From Poa pratensis (Eukaryota; Streptophyta; Magnoliopsida; Poales; Poaceae): 64,000 bases of DNA. Below the pieces are notes generated by a model. It was given only the letters and a program-made list of their open reading frames with translations, was not told the origin of the DNA and did not search any database. The DNA lies in contig CAMZMU010000063.1 of the NCBI GenBank assembly GCA_947311845.1, forward strand, positions 61,557,833 to 61,621,832, in the 5' to 3' direction. Position 1 is the first letter of the stretch. Every line of letters starts with the position of its first letter. A program made the position numbers and the translations under genes. This document shows positions 45,095 through 56,245 of this stretch, in pieces.

Positions 45095-45329
45095 CTAAAA
45101 ACAACAAAAGGGAAAAACGTGAATTAGAGATCAATCCTAGAAATAAATAAAATATAGTTAGTCTTAAAATAAAAAGACACAAGCCTCAACCTAGAATAGC
45201 TGGCATGGCAGGGACGCTGACACACAAGAGTAACCATAAGCTACAAGTCAAATTATAAAAAAAAATAAACACAGTAATAACTGCAATACAAAAGCAGCAA
45301 ACATCACTGTAGAGTATTCTTAATTACTA

Positions 45330-45402
45330 CTCCCTCCGTTCCAATTTAATTGACTTGGTGGACATGCTATCCACCAAGTCAATTAAATTGGAACGGATGG
45401 AG
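45330..45402. repeat. Near-perfect hairpin Stowaway-like MITE (73 bp)
   Basis: The 33-bp arms (starting CTCCCTCCGTTCCAATTTAA) are inverted copies with one mismatch, separated by a 7-base loop CATGCTA. Flanking TA on both sides (45328-45329 and 45403-45404). Confidence 0.9.
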
Positions 45403-46115
45403 TATTTATCTGACATGAGCTGTTTTGATGTGCTTCCTGACAAAAAAAAAATTCTCATAACTCAATGTAGCTTTCTATTGTTTATTCAATTGATTTCTTT
45501 CAATCCCACCTGCTAGCAAATTAACCAAATAACCTACATGAAAGCTTCTGAATCACAAAAACCAGTGTACTACCCTGACAAGCAAACATGGCATTGACAA
45601 CCGAAGTTAGCATTCCATGATGATACACCAGTTTCATAATTTATTCAGTTTTGGTGGCCATCATCACACGAAGTCAGTTGGCTTACTTCCGAGTACCAAA
45701 AATAGAATTACTTCAGCAATGTCATGTAAAAGGGTAATCTACCTAGCTAATTGACTCTTCCCGAGAAATTAACAGTACCAGGATTCGATTCAACACACAG
45801 TGCGACGGGAGCAGAATCAGCATCGACTAGCCGGAGTTGCGTAGTTGCGTGGAATGCATACCTGAGTACCTGACCACAACAGTCTTCTCAGGGCGGAAGG
45901 AAGAGAAGGACTCTTGATGATGCCCACGGCAGAGTCCCACGCGATGGCCGTATGGCGCAGTCGAAGAGTGGGAGGCGGCGGCGCACCCGACGAGTTGGCG
46001 GCTGCGGACCGCAAGCTCGAACGTTGGTGGTCGGCCTAGGCGGGGGAGGCCACGGAAGAACCCTAGGTGACAGCCGGCGATGTGTGATTTGTGAGCGCGC
46101 AAGCGCTCGGCGAGG

Positions 46116-46313
46116 GTGAGGGTCTGCGTCGGGGGTGGTCCGCGGCGAGGAAGGCAGGGGCGGTCGGCGGTGCGTTGTGGGCTTGCGGCGTCGAGGGAGG
46201 AAAGGGGTGAGGCCGTGAGGGTCTGCGTCGGGGGTGGTCCGCGGCGAGGAAGGCAGGGGCTTGCGGCGGCGAGGGAGGAAGGGATCCCTGCGCCGCGTTG
46301 CGAAGCAGAAGCC
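46116..46313. repeat. Two tandem copies of a 99-bp GC-rich unit
   Basis: GTGAGGGTCTGCGTCGGGGG starts at 46116 and 46215, and both continue through TGGTCCGCGGCGAGGAAGGC. It lies in a GC-rich block (45820-46380) with several overlapping open frames, none of which I accept as a gene. Confidence 0.8.
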
Positions 46314-46383
46314 CAAATGCGTTCCGCAATATGTGGGGAATTGTCCCTAGCCTGGGCCGACAACGATCCGCTTTTGAAGGTTA

Positions 46384-48175
46384 CTAGCAAACGTGCCCAT
46401 GCGTTGCAACAGGAAGAAAAATATAACATTTTATAGGGTAATATATCATATACCATTAACCCAATAATAAGTGGTTAGTAAATTAAAAAGCAAAAGTGAG
46501 AACAAAAATATTGCATACCCAAAACTAAATGAAGCATATGGTTAAGTGGTTAGTAAATTTAAAAAACTAAAGAGTGAGAAAAAAAATATTGCATACCATG
46601 TGTCAACTTAATCATTTAATCAATCCTTTTATTAATTCCTGCATGTTATCATCATACTATTCCTCTCTCGCAACTGCTATAGAGATACAAATCATCACAT
46701 AGCAAAGAGCCCGTGCCTTGCGATTTATAGAAAATAAATAAACATGTGCTTGTAACAACTTTGCCGGTAACAAAACAATATTGAAAGTTCTCATGTACCA
46801 AGAGCTATTCTTTTTAAAACAATTCATTCTCATATTGAAAACTGAAAAGTGCACATGCATCTCATATCTCAGAACGCAAAACATTTACATATCAAATGCG
46901 AAGAAGCTGCGACTCGTGGGGTGCAGGATTACCTGTGAAGCCACATCAGTTATGCATTGGATTGACGCAGTGCAGGAGTTTGGCGTTGGGAAGCAAACTC
47001 GTGTGGCCGTCTGGCGAGGCGCACAATTCTCACGACGCGAATACAATTCTGAAACTCTTCCTTACAATGGCGAAAGGCATACATGTTACATGTATTTCAA
47101 CAAACAGCTGGTGCGCGAGATGTACTCCACGCGCCCACCTCGAGGGTCTAGTGCTCGAGGCAAATCTAGATTGGTTCGGCCGCGGGGAGCACTTTGCCGC
47201 ACAGCGAGGTGGCCGCGCTGGGTCGAGGACATGTCGGACAGAGTCGCGCCGGAGCAGGGGGTTGCCGTGCGCACTGGGCACCGCCTCCGCCGGGAGCAGC
47301 GGCAACATGGTCAAGGGCTGCCGCTAATGCAAGAACCCGGTCGCCGCAGGGGGAGATGCCGCCGGCGACCGGAGAGGAGGTCGTAGAGTCAGGAACCGAG
47401 CGCCGTTCGCAGGCTATCGCTGCCACCACCGTGGAGGCTCGTCGTAGGCTCGCCGTGAGCACTCTGGATGGCACCGACACGGGGGCGTTGGGAGCGCGCC
47501 GGAAGGGCTCTCGCTGGCGCCGCCACGGGGGCGTTGGCCGTGGGGAGGTACGCCGAGAAATTCTCGCGGTCGCCATCGACAACACCACCCTCCTCCCAAT
47601 GTGCGATCGCGCCGTCTTCCGCCACCCCAGACCCCACCTCCTGCATGTATAGTCACGGTGGAGCACACAGCTGTGGACAACGCACTTCCCAGCGGCCATT
47701 GCCCTGGGCGCTCAGCCTGGATTCTCCACTGGCGACGCCCGGAGAAGAAGACGGCGCATCACGATTCAGCCTGTTGCGCTCCTTCATAAATTTCTCTGGC
47801 AACAAAGTTTAATCTTGAGCGTTGTTTCTGTTGATTGGATTATAAAGGAATCCTTTATTCAAAAGTCGTCCCCGAGATGGATTCCTACTCCTATAGGTCT
47901 TGCCCAATTATCCTTTTGCTGAACAGGACATTGTTTCTGCTCGATGAGGCATCGGGGCAAGTAACAATCCTAGATCGTGGGTTGATGTAGGAAGTGGAGA
48001 CGGATTTGGTGCACGTGGTCGGGATCGATTTTCGCTGGGCAAGATCCGTTCGCTTGTCTAAAACGAAACGTTTTTTTCACTTATGGGTGGCATAGTGGGT
48101 AATTTCTGATAACTTTGGGAGCAGTTTAAATGAAGTACCATAAGAAAGTTTAATGCCTTTATTATTAGGTATAGA
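46384..48175 (-). mobile_element. Non-autonomous Helitron 2 (1.79 kb)
   Basis: The minus strand begins TCTATACCTAATAATAAA (48175) after a host A and ends CTAG (46387-46384) before a host T. The hairpin CCTGT, TGCAACGC, ATGGG with two G-T pairs precedes the CTAG end. Ends match Helitron 1, and the 5' part shares the AAACG-rich motif and a CTTATGGGTGGCA segment. GC-rich interior (47150-47700) with no Rep/helicase; possible captured fragments not identified. Flanked outside by a 24-bp direct repeat (46347-46370 and 48204-48227). Confidence 0.78.
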
Positions 48176-48516
48176 TATGGGTCGCAAAAGTACAGTGCCA
48201 CTGCTAGTCTGGGCCGACAACGATCCGGATCTGAAGCCTATATGGTTTTGTGAGTGTAACTGTTCTGTATGTACGGACGGGTCTCATTTTTACTTGTTCT
48301 CTTTCCTGTGTTTTTTTATTTTTGTTGAGCTAATTACACAAAACAACGGCCTCGCTATAGCCAGAAATTTTGGGCTAAAGTTCAGAAAACCATAACACTG
48401 TGTGTTTGAATGTAAAAATTGAGGTCTGGAATCAGGGAATCTGGAACTGGACAGCAAATTCCGCCGTTTGGGCTAGTTACGGAATTTAGTCTTGGAAGCG
48501 CAGACCAATTCCCGCA

Positions 48517-48537
48517 CCCCCCCCCCCCCCCCCCCCC
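48517..48537. repeat. Run of 21 C residues
   Basis: An uninterrupted C homopolymer; the complementary 21 G could form quadruplex structures. Homopolymers of this length are prone to sequencing length errors. CT-rich microsatellite sequence follows at about 48770-48794. Confidence 0.9.
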
Positions 48538-49064
48538 GCAGGTGTCCGCTCGACCCAAACCTTTCCGAGCGTGGAGCCTCGGACAGGCATGTAAACGAAG
48601 CGAGCGAGCTCCCCTCGCAAAACGTCGCCCTCCTCGTGACCTCGACCGACCTTCAAACGCCGACGCCGACGGCTCAGGTACTGACCTCCTCCCTCCCTCT
48701 CTTCCGAGCACCGGTGTCCTCTGTAACTCCCCAAACTTCTCCGTTCCCGAGAAGGGCCGCACCCTCCTCTCTCTCTCTTTCTCTCTCTCTCTGAGATGTG
48801 TCGCCCTCGTAAACCCTAGATGGGATGGCGGCGAGATGGGCACGACGGCGGGAAGGGCCGCACCCTCCTCTCTCCCACGGAGCCAAGCCCTCCTCTGAGC
48901 CGCGCCATCCTCTCTTCCACTCTCCCCTCTCCCTCCGACCGAGCTCTCCCTTCTCACATGTTATATTTTTGTTTTGTTTTAAAATTGCAGATTGCTGCCA
49001 AGTGCTGGTCCTAGCAGCTGACTGAACGCATAAAACATTCTCTACCCCTAGCTTGTACTAGCAG

Positions 49065-49376
49065 CTGAGTGTGTTCAACAACCACAAAACGCACCAGCTC
49101 CTGAAGAAACTCCTGAGGCGCCTCCGAAGAGGTAACGTACTGGGGATGCTATCTTGTGCATGATGGGGAAATGAAGATGTCGTTTCAGGATGCTTTGAAG
49201 ACAACCGAGCACTTCCTATGCCAAAGGTGACTCCTCCAACTGAAATCCTTGATTCCCTAAAGAAGGTATCAGATTTGGAGGATAGTGATATGCTGAGAGC
49301 TTATGGGAAGTTGATCGTCAGTGAGTGCCTGTTTGAAGCACTCATGGTGATCCCCGAGGGGTTAAAGAAGGCATGA
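49065..49376 (+). CDS. Short spliced hypothetical gene or gene fragment (C-terminal part)
   Basis: Two exons, 49065-49131 and 49189-49376, join in phase with GT/AG sites. The joined frame reads FNNHKTHQLLKKLLRRLRR, then GCFEDNRALPMPKVTPP, EILDSLKKVSDLEDSDML and LFEALMVIPEGLKKA, stop 49374-49376. The acidic, leucine-rich end resembles C-termini of plant Myb/SANT-like proteins linked to Harbinger transposons, but this is only an impression. The upstream part of the gene is not found; an AG acceptor precedes 49065. It may be a remnant. Confidence 0.35.
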
Positions 49377-50057
49377 CTCTTGACCTTGAATTAATGTACC
49401 AAGATCCTGTTTGGTTGATGTATGAACTACTACACACTTTGTTGTTTGTGAATTGTCTATTTGTGCTATGTGTAAGAGACATGAACCACCCACTTGTGCT
49501 ATTTTTAGAGACAAAATTATTATCCATGTGTTGTTGGTACGTGTAAACTATTCAATTTATACTTGTGCTATTGTTGTGACTTGATTTCAATTTTTTAATG
49601 TTATTATGTGAGCAAACTGATATATCAATATTCAAATATACACACACAATTTTTATATATGTAACACGTTTTATATTGTCCAAAGTCAACAAAACATCCA
49701 ATTCTAGGGTTTATACGTCCAAACAGGAATTGAAATCGTGTGCTACCCTTTAATTTCGGCCATAAATCACAACCAAACAGAGGAATTCAAATTGGAGTCT
49801 ATTTTCTTTCCATCTTGTAAATGAAATTGCTAGTCCAATTCAATTCCCAGCAAACTCTCCTGCATCCAAACACAACGTAACTTTAGAGTTAATAACCAGC
49901 TAAATACCAAAGTACCCAGTTTTTGTCCATTTAACAGCAAAGTTGACATACGTGGCCCACCTCCCGGAATTTGTGAGATGTATTTTTCGGCCAGTAGCGG
50001 CCCAGTTCCGGGATGGGGTATGCAGAAGGCTCCGCAGCATAGTGGCGGTAGTAGCAG

Positions 50058-50195
50058 CAAGTTTTTAAGGCGGTAAGGCGTCCTAAGGCGGAGGGGGCGC
50101 CTTAGCGCCTAAGCGACTCCTAAGCGGACGCGCCTAAGGCGGTCATTTTTCTAACGTGAGAGGGGGGGCGCCTAAGCGTCGCCTTAAAAACCATG
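50058..50195. repeat. hAT-like MITE with subterminal TAAGGCG repeats
   Basis: Terminal inverted repeats CAAGTTTTTAAGGCG and CGCCTTAAAAACCATG are flanked by GTAGCAG on both sides (50051-50057 and 50196-50202). The 138-bp interior is packed with TAAGGCG/CGCCTTA motifs, the sort of subterminal repeats bound by hAT and CACTA transposases. Confidence 0.6.
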
Positions 50196-50689
50196 GTAGC
50201 AGCGGTAATAGGGGAGGTAGTACTGCTTGGTACAAGCGGCAGTATCGCTCTAGTTGTTTCAACTCCTTACTTCTCTTTCTTCTTCTCTTTGGCACGGTGA
50301 TATCCTCTGATGTCTTCCGCCTCCTCCCATGGGTCGATGTAGGGCTCGTACCTGAATACACATAGCACGTCCGCTTGAGGCAGTGACTCATTCATCGAAA
50401 CATCAAAATCACATGAGGTGAAATGCGAGTTCAACTTGCCTTTCAGGGGCATTTTGAGCGTCCACGAGGGATGCAAATCCCCGATCCCCCGCCTTACGTG
50501 CCGTCAGATCAAGCCGAACAGGTCCGTATGATTTAAAAAAAGAGGACGCCACCCCACGAGTCCTTTCCCCGACTACTGAAAAGAAAACACAACACGCCTC
50601 CGACGCACGCTTGCGGCTAGTACCACCCGCCCCACCGATGTTTCCCAGAGAACCGACGAGATACCTCGTCGGAGCTCCAGCTGACTACC

Positions 50690-51250
50690 GCTTGCAACAT
50701 CTCGTCTCTGGTTGGTGCTCATCTCCGCACTGCCACTTACGGATGGCAGCATCAACGTCCGCAGATTGCAGGCCTTGCAACATGTTGATTCCGGCTGGTA
50801 GAATCGCCGCCAAAGTCTAGCGGCATCGCCCATCGCCTATGGTAGCAATACCGACCGCCACATGTAGCATCACTGGTCGTCGCTTGTAGCATCTGGGCTA
50901 CTACTGGGAGCACCCGCGGCAAGCTCCCATGCGGATGAGCCGTCTTGAAAGACCGGGCGTCACTGTTTGCATCAACGGCCATCACTGGTGATAGCACGTC
51001 CTTGCACCTCTGTTAGCAGCGGAGGACATCAGTGGAAGCACCGGGAGACGCCGGTGGAGGCACCGTTGCCCTTGGCCCGTAGGGTCGGTCGTCGCCTGTG
51101 GCAACACGTCCCTTCGTCTATGGTAGCATAGGCCGACGCCGGCGGAACCACCACACAACGCCTCTGGAAACATCGTCCAGCGACGGTGGAAGCGATGTCG
51201 TCGTAGGCCGGTAGCATCGGTTTTCACATGTGGCAGCATGTTCGCGTGCC
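50690..51250. repeat. Degenerate minisatellite-like region
   Basis: Variants of GTAGCATC, GGTCGTCGC, GGCAACAC and GGAAGCACC recur irregularly at about 40-50 bp spacing. Open frames across it are periodic in composition and are not taken as genes. Origin unknown. Confidence 0.4.
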
Positions 51251-51586
51251 TATGGCAGCACGGGCCAAGGTTAATGCTCAGTTAAGTTTTACACCATCGG
51301 ATTTATATCATGATTTGTGCACATAGTCTGGATTGTAAGTGGGATTTTTCAGTTGCAAGTAGGATTATAACTTTTTTTTGTTTTGAGATGAGTGGGATTA
51401 TAATTGAGATGACTTGAACTGTTGGATTACTTCTTGATTCATGATCGGCGTGAGGTGTAACATGGATTGCAAATTAGATTCGATGGGAACTAATTTAATT
51501 CAAGAATTAGTCACACCCTAACATAAAAGGATGCTACCAGCAGATGTATAGAATGTTGCACATGCCTGAGTAGACATCAGATCAAG

Positions 51587-52271
51587 CTAATAATCTGAAT
51601 CGGTCCTGAAGTCGGTGAAGGCCATGCATCGAGCAGGCTGCTGCGGCACCTGCGACCCGACTCTGCACCACAGCACGACGGGGCCTCTCTCCATCTGGCC
51701 GTCGCGGAACAGCTTGGCCTCCACGTCAAACTCCGCAGAGTCCCACCGCAGCTCGGCCTGCACGCGCCTCCCCACCAGACCACCGGGCATCTGCACCATG
51801 CCTGCCCTGCCGCCCCGCGCCACAGCCTTCACCTCCCCGTGCTCCTCGCGGCGGCGCTGAAGCCGGCACGCGCCCCACGCCTATCGCGACGCCGTCGTAG
51901 GACACCACCACCTGCCCGTGGCTGAAGCGGTTCTCCACCACCAGCAACCACGTGTTCCTCACGTGCAGGGTCACGTTGAACGCCAGGGCGCTCAGCCCGG
52001 CCGGGTCGCCGAGGCCGTCGATGCCGGTGAGCTCCAGGGAGTAGACATCGTACGAAGGAGTACCCACCTGGGGGATGAAGGCAAGCACGGGCAGACCTAC
52101 AGCTGTTTAATTTTGCAAGAGAGTTAAGCGAAAACCCTACGAAACCATAGCTGATATGGAAACGGAAAAGACAAGGAAAATCGTTCGAACCAAAAGGGGG
52201 ACAATCGTACCAAATCCAATCAGGAAGAAAACCAAGTCCCTGTCGCCGAGACCTTGGGATTTCTTCTCCAT
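51587..52271 (-). pseudogene. LEA2/NDR1-HIN1-like gene 3, frameshifted
   Basis: A possible ATG at 52271 encodes a short N-terminus with a membrane helix (DLVFFLIGFGTIVPLLV), then a TAG. The outer domain follows in another frame from about 52100: YSLELTGIDGLGDPAGL, AFNVTLHVRNTWLL and VVVSYDGVAIGVGRVPA. This is the same motif order as the copies at 35.4 and 38.6 kb. The frame shifts again near 51860, after which VQAELRWDSAEFDVEAKLF and RGPVVLWCRV lead to TAG 51587-51589. Two breaks make it a pseudogene unless the first gap is an unrecognised short intron. Confidence 0.55.
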
Positions 52272-53422
52272 GCTGATTGTCGATCAACTTACTTGCGACG
52301 GTACCAATTTGAAGGGTAAAAAAGCTCATTTTGTTTTTAAAAAGCTCAATTCAGACTCCGATCCAAACTCTTTGTACAAAGACATATGCGTCAATTACTG
52401 TTTCCACGCGTCATGTACCGATGTACGTGCAATAGTTGTGTGTGCACTGTGCAGTCGATCTCCGACCTTGCCTGATAATTGAGATACAGATAAGGTCCAA
52501 GTCGAACTCCATCAATCTAGTCGGACATGTTTTCAACTCCATGGACACCAGACTATTCTTAGGGCCCTCTCAAAAAAAAAATGACTATTCTTAGGGCCAG
52601 TTTTTTTGTTGATTAGACTTGTGCATAAACGGCTTAATCTACTCATAATGGTTCCATGTTCTTCTAGTTCCTTCATTATTTCTTTCATTCAACCCTGAAA
52701 CCTATTGCTCTGCCGACATGGACACAGACGTTGGCGGATGATTAGTTGCTGCACAGCAAATTTAGAGTGAAATGCACGTACGGTACATGTACTCGCGGGT
52801 GATGTCTAACTTGGTCCCTGAACTCTGGAATTGCCCTAAAACAGTCCACGAACTCGCGATGGACGACCACGTACGGTCCAAACGACGATAGGCACCGTAC
52901 AGCGGTGATCGTGGCATATATTTCGGCCCCACTACGTCAATCCCTGAGAGTTCGCGGGCTTTACCTGCCATAGTGTTTAGGCAATCACACCCCTGCAACG
53001 ATACTAAACATTGTAATTGTGCCATTACCTCCCCTGTTTCCTCTGTTCTGTCGAGGGTTTGGGCCATCAGCGGCGACGGCGGCGGCAGAAAAAAGTGATC
53101 AGCGGCCAACCGACGCTGCAAATAGCCTAGTTGCGCGGAAGGGATTTGACGCCCGCGGTCCCGCGGTGGGACAAGGCGACAAATTTTCTCGCTGGAGATG
53201 GCGCCCCTTCGGCGGGCAGAAGGAGGCCTCGTTCCCGTGTACGGTGAGTTCAGTTCGTACCTTTCATCTATCCTGGTCATGATCTATCAATTCTTTCTGT
53301 TGATTTAGATTAGATGGTGATGTTCCATGTGCCCGCAAGGAGTATGCTAGATGTACTGTATTTTGTTTTTGGATTTTGGCTGAGCAGAAGGTCTAAAATT
53401 GGCCCTTTCCTACAATCTGCAG

Positions 53423-56242
53423 AGGAAGGATCGGATGGTTTTACTGTGGAGGTCATTCATGGAGGTTATTTGTTGGTTATGGATGCAATAGGGCATATGC
53501 TAATGGTAGAAAGGTCTGCTATGATTATTGCGATATGGACACTTGGTCTGCTCTGTGGCTTGAAGACATAATTGAAAATTTAGGATATGAGACAACAGGA
53601 AGAATCGATGTTTACTGGCTGTTACCAGGAATGCAAATCAATGAAGATGGTTTGCGGCTGATTGTTGGAGACAAGGACACTTTGGGCATGGTTTCAAAGG
53701 TGAAACAGGGGCATAAATATCTAATGTTATATCTTGATCATGATCCAGTCAGGAATACAGTTCCCTCGGATGACATAGTTCCTAATCCTATAGCAAATTT
53801 ATCATCTGTAATCAGTCCTAACAAGAATAGTACAGGTGCCAACAACATTGTTGATCTAATTGATGTGCAAGGCACTGAACTGGATGTTGCTGAACAAGCT
53901 GCAAGGAGGAAAAGTAGATCAAGAATTGTTGATCACGATCCGGAGAGTGACAATGACAGTGATTCAGATTATGTTCCAGAAATTATTGACAGCGATAATG
54001 ACATAGAAAATGGTGATGATGACTTGTACAAGCAATATGCGGATCAAGAATCAAAAGCTGAGAAGAAATCTGTTCGAGAAGGTGAAATGTCCGAAGATGA
54101 GTTTTTTGAGCCTGCTGATTCAGATGATGAGTCAGATAGATTTAAATTCAAGTCTTTTGTGGATGAAGACATGCATGACCCCAAGTTTCATGTTGGACAG
54201 ATATTTCAGTCAGTTGATCAATTGAAGAAAGCAATTAGAGCGTATAGTTGTAAGCATAGGCGCAACATCACATTTCCAAGGAATGACAAGATAAGAGTTT
54301 TAGCAAAATGTGTAGATGGCTGCCCCTGGCCCCTTTTTGCTTCCAAGGACAACAGAACAAAGGCCATAATGGTGAAAACTTTCAAGGATGAGCACACATG
54401 TGAGAAGAAGCTTCAAGTAAGGGCATTTACTGCTAGATACATTGGCAAGCAGTATGTCGATGAGATAAGAGCCAATGAGAAGATGACACTGAAAGGTTTA
54501 GCTCAGCTTGTCCAGAAAGATTGGAATATGACACCGAAAAGAGGCAAGATAGGGAGAGCAAGGAAGTTTGCTTTTGACATTATATATGGCGATGAAACTG
54601 CACAATATAATCAACTCTGGGATTATGGACATGAGCTAAGGAGATCCAATCCAGGAAGCACCTTTTTCTTGTTATTGGATGATCAAGGGCATTTCAGGAG
54701 ATGTTATTTTTCATTTGATGCCTGCAAGAGGGGTTTTTTATCTGGCTGTAGGCCTACAATATTTCTAGATGGGTGTCATTTGAAGACAAAGTTTGGTGGA
54801 GTTCTTTTAACTGCAATAGGAATGGATCCGAACGATTGCATCTTTCCTGTGGCTTTTGCTATTGTTGAAGTTGAAGACACCGGCTCTTGGAGGTGGTTTT
54901 TGACAGCTCTGAAGCAAGATCTAGGCATTGTAACCACTACTCCATGGACTATTATGTCGAACAAACAAAAAGTAATTTTCTGAGCTAAATTTAGTTGCAA
55001 TATTGTCTTACCTGAAATTTAATTGAATAAGTTGCAAACTGGTGATAACTAAATAATTTCCAAACTTGTCGTAACTGAATTATTGTCAAACTTGTGCTAA
55101 CTGAATAAGTTGCAAACTTGTGTGTAGGGATTAATTAAGGCAGTTCGAGAGCTATTTCCAGATTCAGGCCACAGATTCTGTGTTCGACACCTTTGGCAAA
55201 ATTTCAATAAGAAATTTAAAGGTGAAGTGCTGAAGAATCAACTATGGAAATGTGCAAGAAGCAACACAACTGCGAAGTGGCAAGAGAATATGGATCAGAT
55301 GCTTGTTTTTAGTAAAACTGCACATGATTGGTTAGAGGAGCTGTCACCTGACACATGGGTGAGAGCATTCCAAAATGAGTTTCCAAAGTGTGATGTTTTG
55401 CTGAATAATAATTGTGAGGTTTTCAATAAATACATCTTAGATGCAAGAGAAATGCCTGTTTTAACCATGATTCAGATGATCAAGTCTCAAATCACAACTA
55501 GGATTTATAGCAAGCAACTCGAGTCTAAAATTTGGTCTGGTGTTATATGTCCTCAAATAAGGAAAAAATTGCAGAAACATGTTGAATGGTCCAACATTTG
55601 TACTGCTTACCCATCTGGGAATGGATTATTTGAAATAATGGAAAGAGAAACTTCTTACACCGTGGACATAAAGAAAAAGACTTGCAGCTGCAGGAGATGG
55701 GATTTATCTGGCATACCTTGTTGTCATGCAGTGTCAGCTCTTAGACATGAGGAAATGCAACCAGAAAACTATGTCAGTGCATGCTATTCCATTCAGAGAT
55801 TTTGCAAAGCTTACGAGCACATTATTTTACCATGTAGAGATGTCAGAGAGTGGGAAAAGATGTATGGACAGACAATAAAAGCACCAAAGTATGTGAAGAA
55901 AGTAGGAAGGCCAACTAAAAATAGAAGGCAACAACCAGAGGAGAAAGAAACAAAGAATGGAGGTAAGAAAATGAGTAGAGAGGGTGCTATTATTCATTGT
56001 GGATATTGTGGAGAGGCAGGCCACAATAAAGGTGGATGCGTTGACTATAAGTTGGGGTTAATTCCGAAGAAAAAAGATGCAAGAAAGAAGATTAGGGCAG
56101 AACCAGAAGTGTCCGACTCTGACGGAGAGCAAGTACCGCTTGTCACACAGGTAGTTGTCTATTTTTCCGAGATTTTTATGTGTCACACATTCTGCTTAAC
56201 TAATTTTCTTACACTTCAATTTTGTAGGAGCATCATAGATAG
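53423..56242 (+). pseudogene. MuDR-type transposase with SWIM and CCHC zinc motifs, inactivated
   Basis: It would cut and paste MULE DNA at the terminal repeats. Exons: about 53423-54971, 55128-56150 and 56228-56242 (stop TAG), GT/AG, all phase 0. In order: an N-terminal PB1-like domain (FTVEVIHGG, then a frameshift near 53465 into FVGYGCNRAYANG and CDMDTWSALWLEDI); an acidic middle; a MuDR DNA-binding region (PKFHVGQIFQSVDQLKKAI, CVDGCPWPLFASKDNRTKA); the MULE core with TIFLDGCHLKTKFGG (first catalytic Asp), WTIMSNKQKGLIKAV, CVRHLWQNF and NNCEVFNKYI (third acid, Glu); a SWIM zinc finger (CSCRRWDLSGIPCCH); and a zinc knuckle (CGYCGEAGHNKGGC). The second catalytic Asp, normally in a SDRQKG/SDKQKG motif, is Asn here (codon 54960-54962). 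About 820 codons follow ATG 53535, typical for the family. Confidence 0.88.
55025..55127. repeat. Four tandem 26-bp copies filling the transposase intron
   Basis: Copies at 55025-55050, 55051-55076, 55077-55102 and 55103-55128 share the GAATAAGTTGCAAACTTGTG pattern. The last copy forms the 3' splice site (TGTGTAG), and the array covers two thirds of the 156-bp intron (54972-55127). Confidence 0.8.
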
Positions 56243-56245
56243 ATA

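Larger units (their letters stand above)
52765..56245 (+). mobile_element. Mutator-like element (MULE), right end not found
   Basis: The left border GAGTGAAATGCACGTACGG, followed by AACTTGGTCCCTGAACTC, is of the type I recall from grass MULE inverted repeats. The transposase gene fills the rest. The inverse of the left end is not visible after 56245, where different sequence (ACTATATATTAAGGAG) begins directly behind the stop codon, so the right end appears lost. Confidence 0.55.

Noticed and set aside
46781..47812. Several 85-200-codon frames in the second Helitron
   Set aside because: GC-rich, overlapping on both strands and without recognisable domain; at most unrecognised captured fragments.
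48382..48957. 191-codon minus-strand and 159-codon plus-strand frames
   Set aside because: They run through the poly-C tract and CT microsatellite; composition is driven by the simple repeats.
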